A DNA stretch of 43,636 bases from an uncultured Microbacteriaceae bacterium (GTDB lineage Bacteria; Actinomycetota; Actinomycetes; Actinomycetales; Microbacteriaceae): NCBI GenBank assembly GCA_937124545.1, contig CAKZKU010000035.1, positions 1-43,636 on the forward strand, in the 5' to 3' direction. This document shows, piece by piece, positions 1 through 8,678 of the stretch (its first letter is position 1; each line of letters starts with the position of its first letter). Position numbers and translations under genes: made by a program. The notes below the pieces were generated by a model, which saw nothing but the letters and a program-made list of their open reading frames with translations, had not been told where the DNA came from and ran no database searches.

Positions 1-1369
1 GAAACTCACCGTACACACTCACGTCTGCGCGCAGAGACTTCTTCGACTTGGCGTCGACCTTGGCGCGGCTGCGTTGCTGCTGCATGAGCTCCGCAAAGCT
101 GTCACGGTCGACGCTCAAACCGGCCTCCTCCGCCATCTCCAGCGTGAGATCGATGGGAAAGCCGTAGGTGTCGTGAAGAAGGAAAGCTGTGTCACCCGAC
201 AGGGTGGCACTTCCGGAACCCTGTGTTTCTGACACCGCAAGGTCAAGGATGCTTGTTCCCGCCTCCAGTGTTTTCAGGAACGATGACTCTTCCGCTTCGA
301 CAAGGCCCGACACGCGATCAAATTCGGCGGCCACTTCGGGGTAGGCAGGCGCCATCGCATCCCGCGAGGCTGCGAACAACACGGGGAATGTCGCTTCCTC
401 AACGCCGAGCAAGCGGATTGACCGGATACTGCGTCGCAACAACCTGCGCAGTACGTAGCCGCGACCCTCGTTGCTTGGCACAACCCCATCGGTCATCAAC
501 ATCAGCGACGAGCGGATGTGATCGGCAATCACCCGCATCCGAACATCGTCCTCGCCGTTGGCGCCGTACGCTCGACCGGATAGCTCGCTGGCGGCGTCCA
601 GGACGGGTCTCACCTGGTCGATTTCGTACATGTTTTCGACACCCTGCTTCAAGAACGCAACCCGCTCCATCCCCATGCCGGTGTCAATATTTTTGGAGGG
701 CAGGTCCCCCACGATGTCGAAATCAATCTTGCTGCGCACGTTGTCAATGAGGTACTGCATGAACACGAGGTTCCAAATTTCGATGTAGCGGTTGTCATCG
801 ACCGCGGGTCCGCCCTCTGGCCCGTACGCGGGACCACGGTCAAAGTAGATTTCGGAACACGGACCTGCCGGTCCCGGTTGCCCAGTCGACCAGTAGTTGT
901 CTTCACGCCCCATTCGCTGGATGCGCTCCGCGGGCAAGCCAGCGATGTCCCGCCACAGTTTTTCAGCGACATCATCCTCTTCATAGACCGTGACCCAGAG
1001 GTCCGACTCTCTAAAACCGAGGCCGCCGGAACTCTCCGAGCTTGTGAGCAACTCCCAGGCGTACTCAATGGCGCCCTCCTTGAAGTAGTCGCCAAACGAG
1101 AAGTTGCCGTTCATCTGGAAAAAGGTTCCGTGGCGGGTAGTTTTCCCCACCTCTTCAATGTCGAGGGTGCGAATACATTTCTGGACACTGGTGGCTCGGG
1201 GGTACGGAGCGGGAACCACGCCCGTCAAATAGGGAATAAAGGGAACCATTCCCGCCACAGTGAACATCAGTGTGGGATCATCGCTCACCAATGAGGCTGA
1301 CGGAACGACAGTGTGACCACGGTCACCAAAGAAGGTCAGCCAACGGCGTTGTATTTCGGCGGTTTCCAT
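1..1369 (-). CDS. alaS: Alanyl-tRNA synthetase, N-terminal part (cut by window edge)
   Basis: AlaRS charges tRNA-Ala in the cytoplasm. About 456 codons of the N-terminal class II catalytic half are read from the ATG at 1367-1369. The protein begins [19 protein letters not shown] and continues with the family blocks [39 protein letters not shown] and [19 protein letters not shown]. The frame stays open to base 1, where it reads [16 protein letters not shown], a block that follows the catalytic core in this family. The editing and C-Ala domains lie outside the window. A GGGAAAG stretch precedes the start. It lies 11 bases downstream of a small membrane-protein gene and after rpsD, the usual actinobacterial order. 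There is no sign of damage in the visible part. Confidence 0.96.
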   Translation of the reverse strand, partial: METAEIQRRWLTFFGDRGHTVVPSASLVSDDPTLMFTVAGMVPFIPYLTGVVPAPYPRATSVQKCIRTLDIEEVGKTTRHGTFFQMNGNFSFGDYFKEGAIEYAWELLTSSESSGGLGFRESDLWVTVYEEDDVAEKLWRDIAGLPAERIQRMGREDNYWSTGQPGPAGPCSEIYFDRGPAYGPEGGPAVDDNRYIEIWNLVFMQYLIDNVRSKIDFDIVGDLPSKNIDTGMGMERVAFLKQGVENMYEIDQVRPVLDAASELSGRAYGANGEDDVRMRVIADHIRSSLMLMTDGVVPSNEGRGYVLRRLLRRSIRSIRLLGVEEATFPVLFAASRDAMAPAYPEVAAEFDRVSGLVEAEESSFLKTLEAGTSILDLAVSETQGSGSATLSGDTAFLLHDTYGFPIDLTLEMAEEAGLSVDRDSFAELMQQQRSRAKVDAKSKKSLRADVSVYGEF

Positions 1370-1380
1370 TACTTTCCCGT

Positions 1381-1536
1381 CTAGCTCCGGTAACCGTCAC
1401 GAAGGCCGGACAGGAAAGTTTGGAGCGTTGCGTTTGCCCGGGCGAAGAATTGCGATCCGGAGGGAGTCTGGTTCACAAAGTGTGCGACAACGAACCCAGC
1501 AACCACACCCGCTACAACACTGACAAGTCTTCCCAT
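1381..1536 (-). CDS. Small single-pass membrane protein (51 aa), unknown function
   Basis: The start is the ATG at 1534-1536, preceded by a strong AAGGAGG ribosome site, which rules out the longer reading from 1659. The protein opens [20 protein letters not shown], one small-residue-rich helix of about 17 residues with a GxxxG-like spacing, followed by a short polar tail ending in RDGYRS. Nothing in it is catalytic. It sits between rpsD and alaS and is probably cotranscribed with alaS (11-base gap). Actinobacteria often carry a short membrane protein next to alaS, but I cannot assign this one to a named family. Its role is unknown; helix packing through the glycine-rich face is only a guess. 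Confidence 0.75.
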   Translation of the reverse strand: MGRLVSVVAGVVAGFVVAHFVNQTPSGSQFFARANATLQTFLSGLRDGYRS

Positions 1537-1575
1537 TACGCCCTCCTTAGCCCAGAATATCTGCCTCAAACAGCA

Positions 1576-1605
1576 ATGGTGGGGAAGCCACAGCTCCCCC
1601 ACCAT
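1576..1605 (-). terminator. Hairpin after rpsD, likely intrinsic terminator or attenuator
   Basis: A 9-bp perfect stem (ATGGTGGGG / CCCCACCAT) with a 12-base loop, in which AGC/GCT can pair further, begins 13 bases after the rpsD stop. On the minus strand it is followed by TTGCTGTTTG, a weak T-rich tail. It lies between rpsD and the ribosome site of the small membrane protein, so it may only partly separate rpsD from the alaS unit. Confidence 0.5.
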
Positions 1606-1618
1606 CACGGTCGAGTTA

Positions 1619-2248
1619 TTAGCGCGCGGCGTAGTACTCCACCACGAGCTGAACTTCACAGGTCACCGGCACTTCGGAACGCTTTGGTCGACGCACGAGC
1701 GTGGCCTGAAGGCGGTCGATGGAGACCTCCAGGTAGCTCGGAGTTGGGGGCAGCACGTCGACGTGACCGCCAGCGGCAGCAACCTGGAACGGCTCCATCT
1801 CCTCGCTCCGGGGCTTGACGTGGATCATCTGACCCGGCTTCACGCGGAAGGACGGACGATCAACCAGTTCACCGTTCACCAGGATGTGACGGTGCACCAC
1901 CATCTGGCGCGCCTGCGCTGTCGTGCGGGCAAAACCGGCGCGCAACACCAATGCGTCCAGACGCATTTCGAGCAGCTCCACCAGGTTCTCACCGGTCAAG
2001 CCCTGCGTCTTGCGGGCTTCCTCGAATACCCGGCGAAGCTGAGCCTCACGGATACCGTACTGAGCCCTTAGACGCTGCTTCTCCCGCAGACGGACAGCGT
2101 AGTCACTGTCGGTCTTACGCTTGGTGCGACCGTGCTCACCTGGAGCGTAGGGACGTTTTTCCAAATACTTTGCCGCTTTGGGCGTCAGCGGAATTCCGAG
2201 CGCACGCGAGAGGCGGGTCTTGCTGCGGGTACGAGAGCGAGTTGACAC
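1619..2248 (-). CDS. rpsD: 30S ribosomal protein S4
   Basis: S4 nucleates assembly of the small subunit by binding the 5' domain of 16S rRNA. The 209-residue protein has the N-terminal S4 domain (KYLEKRPYAPGEHGRTKRK) and then the RNA-binding S4 fold around residues 95-160 (LDALVLRAGFARTTAQAR, HRHILVNGELVDRPSFRVK). The ending VEYYAAR is as in other Microbacteriaceae. The N-terminus lacks the zinc-binding cysteines of some S4 proteins, so it is the C-minus form. The start is GTG at 2246-2248, with AGGAGA about eight bases upstream. It stands apart from the spc/alpha operons and beside rarA and alaS, which is normal for this group. Confidence 0.97.
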   Translation of the reverse strand: MSTRSRTRSKTRLSRALGIPLTPKAAKYLEKRPYAPGEHGRTKRKTDSDYAVRLREKQRLRAQYGIREAQLRRVFEEARKTQGLTGENLVELLEMRLDALVLRAGFARTTAQARQMVVHRHILVNGELVDRPSFRVKPGQMIHVKPRSEEMEPFQVAAAGGHVDVLPPTPSYLEVSIDRLQATLVRRPKRSEVPVTCEVQLVVEYYAAR

Positions 2249-2403
2249 GAAAAATTCTCCTAAGTGTGGTGGCCAAAGCCATATCTACTATCCAACGAAG
2301 AGGGATACCTGGTTCCGCGACCCGGCTAAAAGGGCGGAAGAGGCATGTTCGCGCAGCCAACGGAGCATGCTCTATAACCGTGGGAAAGAGTAGCACACGC
2401 GGT
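2249..2403 (-). promoter_or_regulatory. Promoter and long leader of rpsD
   Basis: This 155-base gap holds the rpsD ribosome site and, at 2387-2395, TGCTACTCT on the minus strand, which reads as an extended -10 box. Starting there would give a leader of about 130 bases. It contains the palindrome GAGCATGCTC and is long for this otherwise tight region. S4 represses its own synthesis through leader RNA in several bacteria, so a leader target is possible here, but I see no structure that proves it. Confidence 0.3.
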
Positions 2404-3720
2404 CTAGGGCGCGCGGAGAATTCGAGCAATCGCCTCGCTTCTGGTGGCCAACTCCTTCTCAAAGCCATGCCCCGAGGGCCGGTAGTACCTGTCCGCCCTC
2501 ACGGCCTCGGGGGCATAATCCTGCGGTATCACGCCCAGAGCACTGTCGTGCGGGTACCGATAACCGGCGCCATTCCCTTGATCCTTAGCACCGGGATAAT
2601 GCGAGTCGCGCACAGCAGGCGGAATTGAGCCGATCTTTCCCGCCCGAACAGCTTGCTGCGCTTCATTGATGGCGACATAGGCTGAATTAGATTTCGGGGC
2701 GAGCGCCAGGTAAAGCGTTACTTCCGCCAGCGGAATCCGCCCCTCGGGCATCCCAATCAACGCAATGGCCTGAGCGGCCGAGACGGCTATCCCCAGCGCC
2801 TGAGGATCGGCGAGACCAATATCCTCCGCGGCCAAAATAATCAAACGACGGGCGATAAACCGCGCGTCTTCGCCGGCCTCAATCATGCGCGCGAGGTAGT
2901 GAAGCGCGGCATCGGCGTCGCTCCCCCGGACCGACTTGATGAAAGCGCTGATCACGTCATAGTGCTGGTCGCCCTGCCGGTCGTACCGGACCGTAGCGGC
3001 GTTGAGTGCCCGTTCTACGTCCTCAGCGGTCACCACAGCTTCTCCCTCGCGAGAGTCCGCAACGGCCACCGATGCCTCGAGGGCTGTCAGTGCCTTCCGG
3101 GCATCACCGCCGGAGAGTCGAACCAAATCCGAAAGAGCGTCGTCACGAACGCTTACCCGCCCGCCGAAGCCTTCGGTGCTTTCCAGTGCCCGGTCAATGA
3201 CCGCCACTATATCTTCGGGTTCCAGCGAGGACAGGGTGACCAGAAGTGAGCGGGACAACAGCGGCGCAATGACGGAAAACGAGGGGTTCTCTGTGGTCGC
3301 GGCAATGAGCACCACCACACCGTTTTCGACGCCCGGTAGCAGCGCGTCTTGCTGTGCTTTCGAGAACCGATGTATTTCATCAAGAAAGAGAACCGGGGCC
3401 CGCGATGACATCTCGCCTTCCCGGCGGGCTCGCTCGAGCGCCTCGCGCACATCTTTTACCCCGGCTGTCACCGCGGAGAGCTCCATAAAGTCTCTTCCCG
3501 ACGAGCGGGCAATCACCGAGGCAAGAGTCGTTTTCCCGGTGCCCGGTGGGCCCCACAGGATGACGGAGCTGGCGGCACCGGAAAAGTGTGGATCGGCGAG
3601 CTGTCTCAGCGGACCGCCCGGCGCAAGGGCAGAAGGCTGCCCCACAATTTCGTCAAGGCTGGTGGGCCGAAGCCGCGCGGCCAAAGGTTGCGGCGCCCCC
3701 CACAACCCCGTATCGCCCAT
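2404..3720 (-). CDS. rarA: Replication-associated recombination protein RarA (MgsA), AAA+ ATPase
   Basis: RarA is a clamp-loader-like AAA+ ATPase that acts at stalled replication forks with single-strand binding protein. The 438-residue protein has the N-terminal LAARLRPTSLDEIVGQ box, Walker A GPPGTGKTT near residue 60, Walker B LFLDEIHRF near residue 113 and sensor 1 IAATTENPSF. The C-terminal tetramerisation part carries the family signature SFIKSVRGSDADAALHYLAR and APKSNSAYVAINEA. Length is normal. The ATG at 3718-3720 has no proper ribosome site but lies six bases after a TAGCAT box, suggesting a leaderless mRNA. It is divergent from the cyclophilin gene and upstream of rpsD. Confidence 0.95.
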   Translation of the reverse strand: MGDTGLWGAPQPLAARLRPTSLDEIVGQPSALAPGGPLRQLADPHFSGAASSVILWGPPGTGKTTLASVIARSSGRDFMELSAVTAGVKDVREALERARREGEMSSRAPVLFLDEIHRFSKAQQDALLPGVENGVVVLIAATTENPSFSVIAPLLSRSLLVTLSSLEPEDIVAVIDRALESTEGFGGRVSVRDDALSDLVRLSGGDARKALTALEASVAVADSREGEAVVTAEDVERALNAATVRYDRQGDQHYDVISAFIKSVRGSDADAALHYLARMIEAGEDARFIARRLIILAAEDIGLADPQALGIAVSAAQAIALIGMPEGRIPLAEVTLYLALAPKSNSAYVAINEAQQAVRAGKIGSIPPAVRDSHYPGAKDQGNGAGYRYPHDSALGVIPQDYAPEAVRADRYYRPSGHGFEKELATRSEAIARILRAP

Positions 3721-3726
3721 ACCTTC

Positions 3727-3732
3727 ATGCTA
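3727..3732 (-). promoter_or_regulatory. Candidate -10 box of rarA, leaderless
   Basis: On the minus strand TAGCAT is followed by GAAGGT and then the rarA ATG. With the usual distance from -10 box to start site, transcription would begin at or within a base or two of the A of ATG. No good -35 box is seen 17-18 bases upstream. Confidence 0.45.
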
Positions 3733-3753
3733 ACCAGTGAAAGCAACCCGCTC

Positions 3754-3759
3754 TAGAAT
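3754..3759 (+). promoter_or_regulatory. Candidate -10 box of the cyclophilin gene
   Basis: TAGAAT lies 32 bases before the GTG start and would give a leader of about 25 bases that includes the AAGGAG ribosome site. No convincing -35 box is visible. It lies in the 71-base divergent gap shared with rarA. Confidence 0.4.
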
Positions 3760-3791
3760 GAGGGGTCGCAAACTGTCGTGAAGGAGACTGC

Positions 3792-4508
3792 GTGTCCGCG
3801 GAAGAGAAGAAAAAAGCCCAACAGCTTCGCGCTTATCAGGCTCGCCAGGTTCACCACGCGCACGTTGCGACACGGCGCCGCAGGGACCAGTTCGTGTGGA
3901 GCGCGGCCGCAGTTGCCGCCGTGGTAATTGCTTCCCTATCTCTTTGGGGGTACCAAACGGTGGGGCCCGGCGCCCCGGAAGTCGCCCCCGACATCTCGAT
4001 TGCTGAAAACAGGGCGTGGACGGGAACCCTGCAGCTTGACCAAGCTGCCCTCGGTTTCGAGGTTGACGGCCAGCTCGCGCCGCAGGCTGTCGCGAACTTC
4101 GTATCGCTGACAGGTGAAGGTTTTTACGACAATCTGACTTGCCACCGTCTCACCACTGATGGCCTCTACGTCCTGCAGTGCGGTGACCCGTTGGGGCTGG
4201 GGCTCGGTGGCCCCGGCTACTTCTTTGGACCGATCGAAAACGCGCCCGCCGACAACTTTTACCCTGCGGGCACTATTGCTATGGCCCGCGCGGGTGGCGA
4301 CGCGGAAAGCATGGGCAGCCAGTTCTTCCTCGTGTATGAAGACAGTGTCATTCCCGCAGACTCCGCCGGCGGCTACACGGTGTTCGGTGAGATCACGGAT
4401 GGCCTGGATGACCTCATCGAGGCTTACGTCACCCCAGGCACCAGCGATGGCTCGGCTGACGGGATTCCCGCAACTGTTCCAATTATCGAAAACATTACAA
4501 TCCAGTAA
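3792..4508 (+). CDS. Membrane-anchored cyclophilin-type peptidyl-prolyl isomerase
   Basis: Catalyses cis-trans isomerisation of proline peptide bonds, here probably outside the membrane. Residues 1-30 are charged and cytoplasmic (AEEKKKAQQLRAYQARQ), 33-53 form one membrane helix, and the cyclophilin domain runs from about 75 to 238. It keeps the active-site stretch LTCHRLTTDGLYVLQCGDP and the later YPAGTIAMARAGG and MGSQFFLVYED blocks, so the catalytic Arg and the Gln-Phe-Phe groove are present. The cytosolic N-terminus, single helix and external domain fit a type II anchor. The start is GTG with AAGGAG five bases upstream. Actinobacteria commonly place this gene near rel, as here with DUF349 between. 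Substrates are unknown. Confidence 0.9.
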   Translation: MSAEEKKKAQQLRAYQARQVHHAHVATRRRRDQFVWSAAAVAAVVIASLSLWGYQTVGPGAPEVAPDISIAENRAWTGTLQLDQAALGFEVDGQLAPQAVANFVSLTGEGFYDNLTCHRLTTDGLYVLQCGDPLGLGLGGPGYFFGPIENAPADNFYPAGTIAMARAGGDAESMGSQFFLVYEDSVIPADSAGGYTVFGEITDGLDDLIEAYVTPGTSDGSADGIPATVPIIENITIQ

Positions 4509-4548
4509 TTTTGGGGCGAAGCCTTTCAATGGGCGTAATGGCCTGCAC

Positions 4549-4554
4549 TAGGCT
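4549..4554 (+). promoter_or_regulatory. Candidate -10 box of the DUF349 gene
   Basis: TAGGCT lies 34 bases before the ATG, in the 79-base gap after the cyclophilin stop. The same hexamer appears ahead of thrS and dxs in this window. No clear -35 box. A GAGG ribosome site precedes the ATG at 4588. Confidence 0.35.
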
Positions 4555-4587
4555 CTCCCCGAGGGCAAACACAGCGATTGAGGCACA

Positions 4588-5805
4588 ATGACGCAAGACT
4601 CAACCGACTTCGGTCGGGTGGACACTGATGGTTCCGTCCAGGTTCGCGAGGGCGACACCTGGCGCACCGTAGGCAGCTATCCGGATGCGACTGCGGAGGA
4701 AGCACTCGCCTATTTCGTCCGCAAATGTGTCGATCTTGAAGCCCGCGTTGCTCTGGCTGAACAAAGGGTTAAGGCCGGCGCCAACTCTAAAGACATTGAG
4801 AAACAACTAGCGGGGCTGAGCAAAGAACTTATCGAACCGGCCATCGTCGGTGACATCGCCCAATTGCGCTCCCGCGTGGAGGCCGCTCAGGCACTGGTGC
4901 CCGCGCTCAAAGAAGCTCAAACCAAAGAGTCCGAAGAGGCCACGCAGAAGGCTTTGGCGGAGCGTGAAGCCCTCGTCACCGAGATGGAAGCGCTGGCGGC
5001 TACCGACCCGGCAAAGATCCGTTGGAAAACCACCACCACGGCAATGACCGAGCTTTTTGACAAGTGGAAGAACCACCAACAAACCGGACCCCGTCTGCCC
5101 AAGAAGGCCGCGGACGAAATGTGGTCTCGGTTCCGCTCGGCCCGCACCTCGCTGGAAAAGGCCCGCCGCGCCTACTACCAATCTTTAGACGAAAGGTCGA
5201 AAGAGGCGAAGGCGGTCAAACGCGAGCTCATCTCCAAAGCACAAGGACTGGCTGATAAGAAGGCTGAGGGAATTCCCGCCTATCGAGCGCTTCTTGAGAA
5301 GTGGAAAGCAGCTCCCCGGGCATCACGCAGCGTTGAAGACACACTCTGGGCTCAATTCAAAGCAGCGGGCGATGTCCTCTACGCGAGCAAAGCCGAGCAG
5401 GAACAGCGTGATGACGAGGCGAACGCCGGCAACCTCGAGGCAAAGCAGGCAATCATCAACGACTTCGCGGATATTTTGGCGATAACAGAGCGCGACGCAG
5501 CAACAGCGCGCTTGCGGGCTTTCCACGACCGCTTTGCGTCCGTGGGTCCTGTGCCAAAAAAGTCAGCGCGAAGCATCGACGACCAGGTCAAAAAGTACGA
5601 GCAGCACGTCAAGAAAATCAACGATGAGCATTGGGTCAAAAATGACCCAGAGAAGAAGGCGCGGTCAGCATCGATGGCCGATCAGCTCACCGCCTCTATT
5701 GCTGCACTTGAGTCCGAACTGGCAAAGGCCTCTGGAGCCGAGAAGACCCGACTTGAGGAAGAAATCACCACAAAGAAGACATGGTTGGCGGCGGTCAGCG
5801 CCTAG
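4588..5805 (+). CDS. DUF349 domain protein
   Basis: A 405-residue, very charged, mostly alpha-helical protein with tandem DUF349 repeats. These are the three-helix units with a WxxFxxA-like core, seen as MTELFDKWKNHQQTGPRLPK, MWSRFRSARTSLEKARRAY, LLEKWKAAPRASRSVEDTLW and FHDRFASVGPVPKK. The middle and end (residues 85-125 and 355-395) look like coiled coil. The N-terminus starts with a small domain (FGRVDTDGSVQVREGDTWRT) that many actinobacterial members share. No enzyme motif is visible and the biochemical role of the family is not established. It lies between the cyclophilin and rel and has its own possible promoter. Confidence 0.88.
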   Translation: MTQDSTDFGRVDTDGSVQVREGDTWRTVGSYPDATAEEALAYFVRKCVDLEARVALAEQRVKAGANSKDIEKQLAGLSKELIEPAIVGDIAQLRSRVEAAQALVPALKEAQTKESEEATQKALAEREALVTEMEALAATDPAKIRWKTTTTAMTELFDKWKNHQQTGPRLPKKAADEMWSRFRSARTSLEKARRAYYQSLDERSKEAKAVKRELISKAQGLADKKAEGIPAYRALLEKWKAAPRASRSVEDTLWAQFKAAGDVLYASKAEQEQRDDEANAGNLEAKQAIINDFADILAITERDAATARLRAFHDRFASVGPVPKKSARSIDDQVKKYEQHVKKINDEHWVKNDPEKKARSASMADQLTASIAALESELAKASGAEKTRLEEEITTKKTWLAAVSA

Positions 5806-5865
5806 GTTTTCCACAGCGCGGGTAATCCATACCCCTCCTTGGCCAAAATTCGACATAGTCCGTGG

Positions 5866-6393
5866 ATGGACTCTTACCCGAACAACAGTCTCGTACTGCA
5901 GGGCCTCGGGATATCCTTCGGGGCAGTCGAGTGGAATCACCCGCGATTTCCCACCCTCCACGAGCGAGCGGGCCTGCTGGCCGCGCGCCTGCCACGCTGG
6001 GCGATCGCCTCAGGGACTACCGCCGGTTGGGTTTGGACCGGAATGGGAATGCCCGAACCCTGGGACGTTCTGCGCCCACCAAAACCGGCACTCTCTCCGC
6101 TCCAACGCACTCTGTGGTCAGCTCGCGAGCAAAATCCGCATCACCACACCATCCAGGTAATCAGCGGATTGACGTTGCTGAGCGCTGAGGCAACTGCCCG
6201 AGAAGTACTGTTTTCCTCTAACCCGGTCGACTCGCGTGCCGCGCAACTCTGGGTCCTCGAGAGTTTATGCCTCACACCACTGGCCGCTCTGCCCAGGGGA
6301 AGAAGGAGCACTACCGCCGCTCGTGCAAACGCGAGAGCCGCCCTCGCGGCCTTGACCAGGCTGCGAGAGAACTATCCGGACATCACCCGGTAA
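5866..6393 (+). CDS. Unrecognised 175-aa protein next to rel, possibly AbiEi-like
   Basis: From ATG 5866 the protein begins MDSYPNNSLVLQGLGISFGA and has a Trp-rich middle (LPRWAIASGTTAGWVWTGMG). I do not recognise it with certainty. The segment after the start of the second half, with VISGLTLLS followed by two short helices and RAAQLWVLESLCL, loosely recalls the C-terminal part of actinobacterial AbiEi-type antitoxin-like proteins, but no partner toxin is adjacent and the N-terminal helix-turn-helix is not evident. A TTG at 5839 would add nine residues. ATG 5866 is preferred because CATAGT sits six bases before it, matching the leaderless pattern seen elsewhere in the window. Its last 22 bases overlap the end of rel on the other strand. 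Confidence 0.55.
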   Translation: MDSYPNNSLVLQGLGISFGAVEWNHPRFPTLHERAGLLAARLPRWAIASGTTAGWVWTGMGMPEPWDVLRPPKPALSPLQRTLWSAREQNPHHHTIQVISGLTLLSAEATAREVLFSSNPVDSRAAQLWVLESLCLTPLAALPRGRRSTTAARANARAALAALTRLRENYPDITR

Positions 6394-8621
6394 ACGTCGT
6401 AGACCGCATCGATGCGTCGCACGGCATTCAATACGCGGTCCAAGTGGGTCACATCCCCCATTTCAAACACGAATCGTGAGATAGCCAAGTGGCTATCTGA
6501 GGTATTCACCGTGGCAGACAAGATATTCACGTGATGCTCAGAGAGCACCCGGGTCACATCCGAGAGCAGACCGGGTCGATCCAGGGCCTCAATTTGAATG
6601 TGCACGAGAAAAACACTGCCCTTGGTGGGTGCCCACTCTACGTCGACAATTCGATCCGGGTTTTCCAACAGAGGCCCAATGTTGCTGCAATCCCCCCGGT
6701 GGACGCTCACGCCGGTGCCCCGGGTCACAAAACCGACAATCGCATCGCCCGGAACGGGTGTGCAGCACCGCGCCAGCTTCACGAGGATGTCGTCATCGCC
6801 GCGAACCAGCACACCCGATTCGCTCGTTCGCGACGGGGCTTTTGCGATCGACCCCGACGAGTAGAGGTCCTCGTCGGCGTCATCCGCGGTATCCAGCGAG
6901 CCAACAATTTTTTCAATCACCGATTGGGTCGAGATGTGCCCCTCCCCGACCGCCTGATAGAGCTCGTCGACTCCGGGAAGCCGCAATACGGCAGCGGCGT
7001 TCGCTACAGACTCAAGATTCATCATTCGCTGCAGAGGCAGGTTTTGCTTCCTCATGGCACGAGCGATTGAATCCTTGCCCTGCTCAATCGCTTCTTCGCG
7101 GCGTTCCTTCGTGAACCACTGTTTGATTTTGCTCCGCGCACGTTGGCTGGTGACAAAGTTCATCCAGTCTTGACTGGGCCCGGCATCGGGGCTCTTGGAG
7201 GTGAAAATCTCGACTGAGTCACCACTGGAGAGCTCTGTGTCCAGGGGCACCAGCCGCTGGTTTACTTTGGCTCCCATTGCACGGTGACCCACTTCGGTAT
7301 GGACCGCGTAGGCAAAATCAATGGGTGTGGCACCGCGAGGCAAGCCCACGACCTTGCCCTGCGGGGTAAAGACATAGAGCTCTTTTGCGCCAATTTCGTA
7401 TCGAAGGGTCTCGAGAAACTCCGCTGGATCGGTGGTCTCTGCCTGCCAGTCAGAAAGATGAGCTAACCAGGCCATGTCTTGGTCTGCAGCCGATTTGTCC
7501 TGGCCTTTGCCTTGTGACGCCATGCGCTCTTTGTACTTCCAGTGCGCAGCAACCCCAAACTCCGCACGCTGATGCATGTCGTGGGTGCGAATTTGGATCT
7601 CAACCGGCCGCCCTTCGGGGCCATAAACCGTGGTGTGAAGTGACTGGTAAAGGTTGAATTTTGGGGTCGCGATGTAGTCCTTGAATCTCCCCGGTAGCGG
7701 GCTCCACCGCGCGTGGACAGCCCCTAGAGCCCCGTAACAATCACGGATGTTCCCGACCAGAATCCGAATCCCGGTGAGGTCATGAATATCGCTGAAGTCG
7801 CGCTGACGATTCACCATTTTTTGATAAATGGAATACAGCTGCTTGGGGCGCCCCGAGATATCGGCTTTGATGCGGGAGTGGCGCAAGTCATCGCGAATCA
7901 ACTCAATCGTGTTGTCGACAAACGCTTCCCGCTCGGGGGAACGATTGGTGACCAGCGTTTCGATTTCACCGTAGATTTTTGGCTCCAGCACAGCGAACGA
8001 CAAATCCTCGAGCTCCCACTTGAGGGCCTGGATACCGAGCCGATGAGCCAGTGGAGTGTAAATATCCAATGTCTCCTGCGCCTTCTTGCGCGCAGACTCC
8101 GGAGACACAAAACCCCAGGTTCGCGCGTTGTGAAGACGATCGGCCAGTTTGACCACCAGGACACGAATGTCTTTCGACATCGCGACGATCATCTTTCGCA
8201 CCGTTTCGGCCTGGGCGTGGTCTCCGTACTTCACCTTGTCGAGCTTGGTCACACCATCGACCAGCATGGCAATCTCAGCGCCAAATTCCTCGCGCAACTG
8301 GTCCAGTGAATAGGGGGTGTCCTCCACCGTGTCGTGAAGCAGTGCAGCCGCAATGGTGACGGGACCAATGCCCAATTCGGCGAGAATTTGGGCCACCGCG
8401 AGCGGGTGAGTGATGTAGGGCTCACCGCTCTGGCGGGTCTGGCCTTCATGCGCTCTCGCAGAAACCGCATGCGCACGCTCAATCATCCCGAAATCAGCTT
8501 TTGGGTGATGTTTGCGCACCGTACGCTGCAACAGCTCGAGGGCGTTGTCTGACGGGGCCCGGGAAAAAATTCGCGGCAGCATCGAGCGTCTCGACGCCGA
8601 AGAGCTCACTGTCTCAGTCAC
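6372..8621 (-). CDS. rel: Bifunctional (p)ppGpp synthetase/hydrolase (Rel)
   Basis: Makes and degrades (p)ppGpp in the stringent response; it is ribosome-associated in the cytoplasm. The 749-residue protein has all long-RSH parts. The HD hydrolase domain near 45-200 has ALLHDTVEDT and VVKLADRLHNARTW. The synthetase domain near 240-370 has GRPKQLYSIYQKM, DIHDLTGIRILV and KFNLYQSLHTTV. The TGS domain near 415-475 has ELYVFTPQGKVVGLPRGATP, and a C-terminal ACT domain near 670-745 has ALDRPGLLSDVTRVL. Both catalytic centres look intact, so it should be bifunctional. The start is GTG at 8619-8621 with a G-rich ribosome site. It sits downstream of secF with a 57-base gap; the actinobacterial apt gene often found here is absent. 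Confidence 0.97.
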   Translation of the reverse strand: MTETVSSSASRRSMLPRIFSRAPSDNALELLQRTVRKHHPKADFGMIERAHAVSARAHEGQTRQSGEPYITHPLAVAQILAELGIGPVTIAAALLHDTVEDTPYSLDQLREEFGAEIAMLVDGVTKLDKVKYGDHAQAETVRKMIVAMSKDIRVLVVKLADRLHNARTWGFVSPESARKKAQETLDIYTPLAHRLGIQALKWELEDLSFAVLEPKIYGEIETLVTNRSPEREAFVDNTIELIRDDLRHSRIKADISGRPKQLYSIYQKMVNRQRDFSDIHDLTGIRILVGNIRDCYGALGAVHARWSPLPGRFKDYIATPKFNLYQSLHTTVYGPEGRPVEIQIRTHDMHQRAEFGVAAHWKYKERMASQGKGQDKSAADQDMAWLAHLSDWQAETTDPAEFLETLRYEIGAKELYVFTPQGKVVGLPRGATPIDFAYAVHTEVGHRAMGAKVNQRLVPLDTELSSGDSVEIFTSKSPDAGPSQDWMNFVTSQRARSKIKQWFTKERREEAIEQGKDSIARAMRKQNLPLQRMMNLESVANAAAVLRLPGVDELYQAVGEGHISTQSVIEKIVGSLDTADDADEDLYSSGSIAKAPSRTSESGVLVRGDDDILVKLARCCTPVPGDAIVGFVTRGTGVSVHRGDCSNIGPLLENPDRIVDVEWAPTKGSVFLVHIQIEALDRPGLLSDVTRVLSEHHVNILSATVNTSDSHLAISRFVFEMGDVTHLDRVLNAVRRIDAVYDVYRVMSG

Positions 8622-8678
8622 ATCATCACCCCCACCCTGTGATGACCAGTGTACGAGGAGGTAGGGAAAAAGCAGCTG

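Noticed and set aside
1951..2628. 225-codon plus-strand frame across rpsD and the rarA end
   Set aside because: Crosses two certain genes on the other strand and has no features.
3002..3733. 243-codon Ser/Arg-rich frame antisense to rarA
   Set aside because: Shadow frame; no start signal or homology, and rarA covers it fully.
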